64,000 nt of DNA from Entonaema liquescens (Eukaryota; Ascomycota; Sordariomycetes; Xylariales; Xylariaceae): positions 372,001 to 436,000 of the forward strand of contig CADCSX010000012.1 of the NCBI GenBank assembly GCA_902805475.1. The letters run 5' to 3'. A program made the translations under genes and the position numbers. Positions within the stretch are counted from its first letter, which is position 1; every line of letters starts with the position of its first letter. The notes under the pieces are model-generated. The model ran no database searches, was not told the DNA's origin, and saw only the letters and a program-made list of their open reading frames with translations. Positions 56,514-64,000 of the stretch are shown one piece after another.

Positions 56514-57616
56514 TTACTTCCTACGGTTCTGCTGCATCATCAAGATCTGAACCATCCGAATGAAAATGTTCAGGAAATCCAGCTCGAGCGAAATACTCTC
56601 GTTAACCGGGTCCTTCTTGATGATACCCTGCTCAGCCAAGCGTGAGTGATAGAGGATCTTCTGGACATCGTATAGCGTAAAGCCACCAAAGACCGCTAGA
56701 CCACCGTATAGCCAAATGTTCTCCGTCAATGCCAATGTTCGGGCGGCCGTAGCGGGTATGACGAGCGGGGCAAGACCCGAAACGGCGACGATAGCAGCAC
56801 CAGCAAGAAGAGGACCACCAATGAACATGTACTTCTCTTGCTTAGCGGTGGCACCTACGAACGAGATAGATCCCATCATCGCGACGGTGTAGAGGCCGGC
56901 ACGAGCGATCAAAGCACCGGGGGCGAAGGCGAGGAGAGGGGCGATGAAAGCAGCCTGGGTGGCGTTGAACGCGGTCCAGAGAGCGTACTTGGGGACGTAG
57001 CTGGTTGGCATTAGTTACCTTATATTCAACTTTGAGCAATTCAAATAAAAACTACTTACTTGTCAGGGTCGATAGCCCGGGTTCCAAGCATAGTACCAAA
57101 GCTGAGAGCTAAACCTCCAATAGCGACAGCCCACGGATTCGTTACCATGATTCTATAGACGAAACCGCTCTGAATCATCTGCCGCGCCGTGAGACCGATA
57201 ATGCCGATACCGAGACCAGTGTGGAGGAAGGTTTGATTTAGGTAGGATCGCTCGAATGGTGGCATACCTCCATCCTCTCGGGTCTCGCGGTTGAAGACAG
57301 CGTTAATTGCGATGAGGGTACCGCCGAAAATTGCGCCACCGGTTAACAGTCTGCGCATCGTCGAGCCAGAGTCGGCCGCAGGAGCAACGGGCTGTTGCAT
57401 GTAAGTTCTCGACGATTTCGTAAATGCATTTTTCTGCGTGGTCCGCGATAGTGTTGACGCGAGCGTTGTTCGTGATGTGAAGAAGTTGTATGGTCTAGTG
57501 GCGGACTGATGGAAAGCTCGGGCGGGAGTTACGGTTCGGAGAGAGGATTTTGAGAGCTCTGGCAACCTGGACGCCAGGCGCGCAGGTCCCTGTCGGAGAG
57601 TGATGGTGAATGACAT
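56514..57616 (-). CDS. Bax-inhibitor-1 family protein, mitochondrial GHITM/MICS1-like
   Basis: Exons 57060-57616 and 56514-57000; 59-bp intron (donor GTAAGT, acceptor CAG); junction D-P-D-N-Y-V-P-K; 347 residues. Residues 1-75 are a basic, Ser/Thr/Arg-rich mitochondrial presequence; MRRLLTGGAIFGGTLIAINAVF is the first membrane helix near 90-110. Six or seven further helices follow in the BI-1 pattern (for example YALWTAFNATQAAFIAPLLAF, ENIWLYGGLAVFGGFTLYDVQK), and ISLELDFLNIFIRMVQIL near the end is the BI-1 C-terminal signature containing the acidic pair. Homologues (human GHITM) shape inner-membrane cristae and may carry cation/proton exchange. The ATG at 57616 begins the presequence. Confidence 0.9.
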
Positions 57617-58486
57617 GGTTGTGTGCTTCGCAAGTAGGTGGTTACGAAAAGCGACGAAGAGAATGGTTAAGGTTGGACAATCTGTTGTAGTTGAAGAAGA
57701 TTGCGAACAATGACGCCTGGTTGATGTTTTAGTGGACGAAATGGCTGATGTAATAACCCACTTATGAATGGTGAAAAATGACAAGTGGAGGGGCGGAGAA
57801 AGAGCTGGAAAGAGCCGACGGATTTCTGTGGAAGTTAGGCCTTCTTAACCCCGGCACTACTCCGAACAAACACTACCTTAAACATGTAAAGTTACAGTTT
57901 CCTCATCAAGTTCGTAACATTGTTCCTAACAAAACAACATACGTACCTACCTCGTGTGCCTAATATTAGGTAAAAGATGTCACAGCTATATGTATACCTA
58001 CCTAAGTTCCATATCAATTTAATTAGTCAGGCAACTACCTAGTCCTCAATTTACCTTACATACAACACTAGAATTCTCCATATAACTACATGTACCTACC
58101 ATTCATGCCACCTATAGGTATCCATGTACAAACCGAGTCCATCCAATTCTAGCTTGACACAACAAGTCATAGTAGGCGCAGAACAATAAGAATGCCTAAC
58201 ACAACTAGTATATATGAAATATGAGAATCGACAAGTCTCATAAACTCAGTGGGTTGCACGCAAGCAGGCTGTGATGTTTCGAAGCGATGCCCCTCCCATA
58301 CAAAGCGTCGTTGCTATTGGCGAAGGCTACATCGTTTGAGTAATAATAAGAAGGTAGAAGATATCAAGAGTGAACCGGTTCATATTTTCTTTTCTCTTCA
58401 TCAAAATGACTCGGTATTATTACTCTTCTCTAGCTAAGGGTTGTTCCATATCCATCCTCATCCTCGAAGCTTTCTAAACACCAAAT
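57617..58486. promoter_or_regulatory. Divergent promoter region
   Basis: 870 bp between the divergent BI-1-like gene (minus) and the large membrane protein gene (plus). Repeated TACCTACC motifs occur at about 57942-57955, 57996-58004 and 58093-58099. Short open frames here are not supported. Confidence 0.4.
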
Positions 58487-60217
58487 ATGTCGGAGACATC
58501 TCCCTCCGTATTGCAATGGCTTCGCCTCTCAAATCGTGATGTCTCCGACATATGGATCGGGTGTCTCATTACCATCTCGGCAAGCACCTTCTTAGCACTT
58601 CATCTCAGCGTGAAACCTTATAGTCCCCCGCCAACCCCAAGGTCATTGCTGAAAAGATGGTGGCTATCACGATCGAATCATGAATTCCGCCGGCAAATAC
58701 TCTGGACAGCTATAATGGTCGTTGCACCCGAACTTATGGTCGGCTTCTCATTTGGTGATTGGCGTGCGGCGTCCGTAGGCCTTCACATGTTCAAGAGGTT
58801 CGGAAAAGGGCATGTTCGCGAGTGGACTAAGATCTATGCCAGTTTTGCGAATATGGGAGGTCTCAGATTCAGAATGAAGACGGATTCACCCGATGGTACC
58901 CAATTCCACCAAGCTGAGCAGAACACCTTGATGGAAATGTACGAGAATACTGGTCTCTACAATACGACTTTCAAAGTCATGAGGTGTCTCGCTGGGGAAT
59001 ATACAGAAGCACTCGTTTTGCCCCTGAAGGGCATACTAGAGCAGTTTATTAAGCTCTTAAGAAGTATATGGGATCATATTAAGCACTTGAAAAGAAAAAC
59101 ATCGGCTGCTTCCCTTAACGATAGATCCCCGCCGACTGTCAGTTCACATGCCGGAGACATCGAGCTCACTGACTTAACTACCCAATCCAATGATAATAAC
59201 CAAAATAGCCGCGGAACGCATCAGTCAAGACAAAACGAATCAAATGAGTCGAGCGCGGCACAAGTGGACAATTCAGCATCCCATACACCGAACGAAGCCA
59301 TAAATTCCATGGAAGCACCAGCTACTTGCAACGATAATAACACATCTCGACATTCACGCACTGTTAGGGATGAAGAAGCAATGGATCTAGTTCACGGAGA
59401 AGTAAGCCTTTATCTGAATGCGGCACAGATTGTTGTAGCTCAGCACCTGGAAATTATCGATGGGGGCCCGTTGCCGAACGAGGCAGCTATCGAGGACAAG
59501 AGCAAGAGCAACCCTCTAGCAAAAGGGATTGCGATTATATCACTATTTTGGTTTATCCTAGGGATATTCATCCAGCTTTTCCAGAACGAGGAGCTTACCC
59601 AGCTAGAACTCTCAACTTTTACATATGCGATCTGTGCAGCTCTTGCGTATTTTCTATATTGGACTAAACCTCAGTCCGTCGAAGTCCCGATAGAGCATTC
59701 GGTTGCGACCTCAGATGCAGTCCGGTCGATAACGCACCGTGATATTCGGGTTCTTAAACTCTTTGGTGGTAGCTCCTTTCTATCACGAAACTTTACGCCG
59801 CGATTTGGCATGGACAACAGGATCGTAGACCCATCAGAGCCGATCCCAACGGATGTGTCTCTTACCGCGTTTGCTATCGTCGGGTTTGGTAACCGGAAGG
59901 TTTACCTATTCGATGCCGATCTAGCTGGAATAGCCATGGGTACGGTATTTGGGGCTATCTACTGCCTCGGGTGGAATAATACCTTCCCCTCGCAGTGGGA
60001 GCAACTTGCCTGGCGCGTATCATCCTTAACTATAACAACGTCCCTCATCCCTTACTCTATCGCCAACGCTATATGTACAGTGATATTCAGATTGAGGCGT
60101 GGTAAGGCGCGGATGACGCATCCCGTGCATATCTTGATACTGGGTTTTCTGGGGAGTATATACGTTGCTTGTCGGTTCTTCATGCTCTTTGAGATGATTC
60201 GATCCCTGATCAGATAA
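58487..60217 (+). CDS. Large fungal integral membrane protein of unknown function
   Basis: Intronless, 576 residues. Predicted membrane segments: about 22-42 (IWIGCLITISASTFLALHL), 71-90 (ILWTAIMVVAPELMVGFSF), 345-367 (GIAIISLFWFILGIFIQLF), 378-396, 478-497 (LAGIAMGTVFGAIYCLGW), 515-534 and 548-570. Between them lies a long loop (about 205-300) rich in Asn, Ser, Thr and Gln that is probably disordered, then a helical segment (MDLVHGEVSLYLNAAQIVVAQHL). The F-G-D-W-R-A-A motif after the second helix is common to a family of ascomycete membrane proteins annotated as hypothetical. No transporter or enzyme motif recognised. No signal peptide; the first helix probably acts as signal anchor. Confidence 0.8.
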   Translation: MSETSPSVLQWLRLSNRDVSDIWIGCLITISASTFLALHLSVKPYSPPPTPRSLLKRWWLSRSNHEFRRQILWTAIMVVAPELMVGFSFGDWRAASVGLHMFKRFGKGHVREWTKIYASFANMGGLRFRMKTDSPDGTQFHQAEQNTLMEMYENTGLYNTTFKVMRCLAGEYTEALVLPLKGILEQFIKLLRSIWDHIKHLKRKTSAASLNDRSPPTVSSHAGDIELTDLTTQSNDNNQNSRGTHQSRQNESNESSAAQVDNSASHTPNEAINSMEAPATCNDNNTSRHSRTVRDEEAMDLVHGEVSLYLNAAQIVVAQHLEIIDGGPLPNEAAIEDKSKSNPLAKGIAIISLFWFILGIFIQLFQNEELTQLELSTFTYAICAALAYFLYWTKPQSVEVPIEHSVATSDAVRSITHRDIRVLKLFGGSSFLSRNFTPRFGMDNRIVDPSEPIPTDVSLTAFAIVGFGNRKVYLFDADLAGIAMGTVFGAIYCLGWNNTFPSQWEQLAWRVSSLTITTSLIPYSIANAICTVIFRLRRGKARMTHPVHILILGFLGSIYVACRFFMLFEMIRSLIR

Positions 60218-60729
60218 GCAAAAGGAAAGCGCTAAGTATAGGGACTGATCCGGTATGGCTGTGATTGACTACCTTACCTTACACTGGCCTGGAGCTATAC
60301 AGGTAGAAATAGGTGTGAGTTTATATGGAATTTCTGCCAACTATGCTTGTCCACAAGGTTTCTTTAGCTAGTCGAATGTGAGTTATACACTTCCCTGACT
60401 ATTTGACCTGAATACAGGTATTGCCATCTTTGGTTGAGGGTAGAATACGGGTGACGGAATCTACGATACAAGACTCTAGCCTAGATCATGGTTTAATATA
60501 AATATTTTCTGAAGAATATAGTGAAGGGATAGATCCTCACTACTTTTCTAATACTATCGTAGCATCACGGGATCTGTACTACATGCATTCGATTATATAA
60601 TTTCCCAGAGGCTTATGTAGAACACGATTTAGACCCCTCTTATTTGGAACTTCATTTCAATTCGCTTCGCTAACAACGCCACCTAAATAAATACGATAAA
60701 CTTTTATACTTCATCTTTCGGCATTAGTT
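60218..60729. other. Intergenic upstream of the tryptophan-repeat gene
   Basis: 510 bp, AT-rich, between two co-oriented genes; presumed terminator and promoter. No site recognised. Confidence 0.45.
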
Positions 60730-61710
60730 ATGGATGGTTTATATTTTGATACTTTTGGCGAATTTCCGTCTGATAGATCTATCCTGACCGACGCCCAGAG
60801 TGACTACTCATCTTGCTCTGAGACAGAAGATACTCCATGTCCCAGATGCGTAAGAACACGCGGAAAACTTTGCAGAAAATGCAAGCGTAGATTGCGCGCC
60901 CGCGGCGATTCTAATGGACATGCTAAATCGTCATTGGAACTCGTCTCAACCCAGAAATCAGATGTATTGGATAACTTCACCACAGGACAGCACCTAGAAA
61001 GCTTAGGATTATCAAAGTTAACGATGCCGCGCCGTACAGCACCGGACAATCCGTCCATAGAACATGACGCACAAGAGGAAGTTCGTAGAGAAGAAACATC
61101 ACGCTATATGATGTGGGACGAGAGCAGTGGCAAAAATTATAGGAGACGCGAGAATGGGGGTTGGGGTCACGACCAATATCAGGAATGGGATCAGGTGGGC
61201 CATAAGGAATGGAGCTTCGAGAGACATGAAGAATGGAATCAAAATGAATCTATAGGATGGGGCTATAGCAAGTACGAGGAATGGCACCAACGCGACTACA
61301 CTGAACACTGGCCCAGCCAGCATGAATATCAACCAAGGCGACACAGAGAGCGCAGTCACTTCGTTCGAGGGAGAGCATTCCAACCTTGTCAGATCCGATC
61401 AATGAAGCCGGGCGTTGACCGCGATGAACCGCGCTATATGGCCGAGATATGGCAGTATACATCCAGAAAGCGGGCACCGAATCCGCGCTTGGTACTATAT
61501 GGCATGCAGAGTTGTGGGATATTAACATTACCTTATGGTACCAGAGTCTACGCTCGGCAACGGAAGCTATATATCAAGGATCCTACTGACTATCTGTGGT
61601 TCATACTCTCGAGGTGGGCTGTGAGGACATGCATAAGGCTCATGGCTATTGCTTTTGGACTCGTCCGGTATGGGAGGTTCCCTGACCCAGTATCGGAGGA
61701 GTTAGATTAA
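60730..61710 (+). CDS. Hypothetical protein with an eight-residue tryptophan repeat
   Basis: Intronless, 326 residues. Residues 37-51 hold a C-P-R-C...C-R-K-C arrangement (CxxC-x7-CxxC) followed by a basic patch (KRRLRARG), suggestive of a zinc knuckle and nuclear signal. From 145 to 194 tryptophans recur at 145, 153, 161, 169, 177 and 185 (exact spacing of eight) and then 194; four of the five units after the first W end in Glu before the next W, or Tyr/His-x-Glu. The C-terminal third contains VLYGMQSCGILTLPYGTRVYARQ, a compact strand-rich segment, and a final hydrophobic helix (about 285-312). I recognise no family. It is intact, with good codon structure, and lies head-to-tail behind the membrane protein. 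Confidence 0.7.
   Translation: MDGLYFDTFGEFPSDRSILTDAQSDYSSCSETEDTPCPRCVRTRGKLCRKCKRRLRARGDSNGHAKSSLELVSTQKSDVLDNFTTGQHLESLGLSKLTMPRRTAPDNPSIEHDAQEEVRREETSRYMMWDESSGKNYRRRENGGWGHDQYQEWDQVGHKEWSFERHEEWNQNESIGWGYSKYEEWHQRDYTEHWPSQHEYQPRRHRERSHFVRGRAFQPCQIRSMKPGVDRDEPRYMAEIWQYTSRKRAPNPRLVLYGMQSCGILTLPYGTRVYARQRKLYIKDPTDYLWFILSRWAVRTCIRLMAIAFGLVRYGRFPDPVSEELD
61162..61311 (+). repeat. In-frame 24-bp (8-codon) tandem repeat, degenerate, six units
   Basis: Units begin with the Trp codon TGG at 61162, 61186, 61210, 61234, 61258 and 61282, most ending in GAA/GAG/GGA before the next TGG; a further TGG follows at 61309 after a 27-base unit. DNA identity between units is low outside the TGG and GAA ends, so the repeat is old and kept at protein level. 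Confidence 0.85.
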
Positions 61711-64000
61711 ACCCTAGGTCTAACACGGGAGCTCTAATATTGTACATGAACTTGATGTAATGGGATACGCCCGAACTTTCAGAAAGATCGGGGTAATACC
61801 TTAAGGGCTGGTAGTAAGGGGTAAATACTTCAAGAAAGTAAAATGGCGGTTAGACTCCTCTCATCGATTTAACTCTGTTAACATTTCGACCTATCGTTTC
61901 TCATGGTGAACAAAGATGACCCTACGCATACACATGTCACTAGGGCTGAAGGAGGCGGAAAGGATTGCGGCAATGGGATTGATCTCTATCGCATACTAAT
62001 ACGCCATGTAGGAATCCCGAGATTCCCCTGAATCCTCACCTAGATTTGCTTATGGATGACAAGTAGTGGCGGGTTCTATCTATGGAGTTGACTATTTACC
62101 TTTACACCAGCAGCCATATCCCGCGTAACACGTCAGCGATTCAGGCGTGATGAAAATAAAATCGGTATGTTGTGTAGCCTGTAATGTCCTTATGGTGGCG
62201 AGACCGAGATAGAGGCGAATTCAAGGGGTTTCTCCCTTTGGGGGCACTCTGTTGCACCACTGGAAGAGCGAGAAGATTGTACGTAGCTGGAAGCTTACAT
62301 CCGTAGGCTCATCCACCAGGATATATCTTTGCGCTACCGTACTTATCGGGGTTCATCATTCGAATACTTATTTGGAGATGACCTCCTCGACCAGTATAAG
62401 AATTGGGGTCGTACCTGAGCCACTTAAAATCTGACGTGTCGTAGTCTTGAATATGTACCTATAGCTAATTAGATTCTAAATCTAGTACCGGAAGCACTGC
62501 TGACGTTATATCACACCCGATAACTAGAGCTATTCTCCTAGATATCTCATAGACCTCATTGCCTGCCTCTTTGAAATACTTCGGCAGTGGTCTAGAAACT
62601 GGGTATAGAGCAGAGGGTTACATTGTAAACTAGACCTTCCCATTGTAGATCAATAGTGTAAATAAGATGCGTTGCGGACGCGCATGGTCGACAACTCCGC
62701 TAGAACTCCGCTAGTATTGCAGCCAATATTCTCTAGTCCTCGAATCACGTATAACCCCAGTGTTCTTATATCTACTGCAGCTGTGACTTCGGCATTTGAG
62801 AAGATCAAAATAAATCCTACATCACCATGGATTTAGCCATGCGTCCACTAAGCACGACCAAGACCTAGGAGGGGTAGTGGGGGGACAAGACGAGGCGCTA
62901 GAATTCTTCTCGAAGCCCCGTCAGTGTCAGGTAGTGCTCTTGGCCGTGGCCCGTGTGGTCGTATCTTCACGATTTGAAGTGTTTCGAGAGGGCTTCGAGA
63001 ATGGTAACACTACGTACATAACGCAAGGGGCGAAGGAGCGAGTACAACCTGCCGAATCGCCGACCAGGAATTTGATCCACCACATCTTTCGGTTGCAGTA
63101 ATCAAGATCTCTTGTTCGACATTGGAAGTCATCTGCGAATCTGTCATACAAGAAGCTTAATAAGTCGAGAAATATATTCTAATATTAAGTCTGAGCTATA
63201 TAGGTTAGGTACCTAGGTAGGTAGGTATCTAATTATCAGTTCTATCTCGTAGATGATCAATTAGTCTAAGGCTCTACTACATATTAGTCTGCTCACCTAC
63301 CACGGCTACCCGTCTCTCGTCGGATGCTGCACGTAGTGGTACGCAACCTTCGCGCATTAACAATTGCCAACGTGTTGATCCTACAATGCGTGGAAGGTGT
63401 ATATTTTTCGCTACAAATCTTTTTTACCCCATCCGGGTCGCGTTTTCTTCATGTTTTTCATAACGTTATGCATATAAATAGACCTATACGCAAGCTGCAC
63501 TAGGGGATTGGTAATTTAGTACGCTTACTCCGAGAGGCTATTGGATGTCCCCAGTATCCGGTAGCTGTTTCAGTATATATTATGGGCTTGGCTAACAATA
63601 GCGAGACCACTGCACGTAAAGCGCCTTTAGTCGCTATTCTGGCCACTGAGGTAGGAGCCTATACCCTCGAGTAGGTATCTTAAGTCTTACGCCCCTAATA
63701 TAGCAGGGCGCTATAAACACTCTGTCTTAGAAGTAATCTGGAGTGGACTACTCAGGTAGGTTAGTTGATCAGCCAAACATTTTCTAATCATAGGTGGTCA
63801 TACGCTCGTAGGTCCAGCAAGAGAAGGGAAGAAGCCCAATGGCTTTTTAAGGCTCTGTCGTAATCATGATTTCTCATGGTATCCTTGTGTTCTCTTACCC
63901 GAGCTTTCGTGGCTTTTGCTTGTATGTAGTGGAATGATACCTTGAAAGCTCGGACTGGTATAATCCCTGGTCGTGGACCCTACGAGTTGCTAAGTTTAGT
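61711..64000. other. Non-coding right end of window
   Basis: 2.3 kb with only short unsupported frames. It includes an AACTCCGCTAG direct duplication near 62693-62714 and a dense CCTAGGTAGGTAGG motif at about 63208-63226. No tRNA, 5S rRNA or mobile-element remnant recognised. Confidence 0.45.

Overview
The window is nuclear DNA from a filamentous ascomycete (Pezizomycotina, most likely a Sordariomycete; the genus cannot be fixed by eye). The grounds are: genes with 1-4 short spliceosomal introns (mostly 60-180 bp, GTAAGT/GTACGT-type donors, CTAAC-like branch sites, CAG/TAG acceptors); fungal-only families (Zn2Cys6 plus fungal-specific transcription factor, 2EXR-like protein, the C-x2-C-K-L-H F-box family, Sulfotransfer_4); secreted CAZyme and CAP proteins; and a nuclear tRNA-Trp. 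About 28 protein genes and one tRNA gene are annotated, with exon coordinates derived by reading splice junctions and checking reading phase.

Layout. 0-4.3 kb: 3' end of a GH43 glycosidase, a secreted CAP protein and a zinc alcohol dehydrogenase. 4.3-14.2 kb is a housekeeping block: VTA1 (ESCRT/Vps4 cofactor), an MPD1-like ER disulfide isomerase, exosome RRP41, a 2EXR-like protein and TIM50. 14.8-20.6 kb: a small six-cysteine secreted protein and a 925-residue Zn2Cys6 regulator. 22.8-30.8 kb is a second housekeeping block: KEOPS subunit CGI121, proline dehydrogenase, a Tim17-like membrane protein, a Met-less small protein that begins from an ATG-only exon, and the TED1 phosphoesterase. 31-40.9 kb is an accessory stretch: BNR_4 protein, sugar-porter MFS transporter, plant-type O-methyltransferase, membrane-anchored sulfotransferase. 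41-50.8 kb is a 10-kb gene-poor tract with a tRNA-Trp and many short tandem repeats. 50.8-61.7 kb: UPF0145/YbjQ protein, methionine sulfoxide reductase A, F-box protein, a mitochondrial BI-1/GHITM-like protein, a large fungal membrane protein and a protein with an eight-residue tryptophan repeat. 61.7-64 kb shows no gene.

How genes relate. Most neighbours are unrelated housekeeping genes, as usual in fungi. The one stretch that reads as functionally linked is transporter, O-methyltransferase and sulfotransferase (34.4-40.9 kb), which could modify and move a phenolic or other small molecule; no polyketide synthase, peptide synthetase or terpene synthase is present, so it is not a classical biosynthetic cluster.

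What stands out. Three single-base frame breaks in two conserved genes (PDI twice, MsrA once) each look like one base lost from a G or C run, which suggests sequence or assembly error rather than real decay. The ATG-only first exon and the tryptophan octad repeat are the most unusual gene-level features. I did not find convincing evidence of a new multi-gene system.
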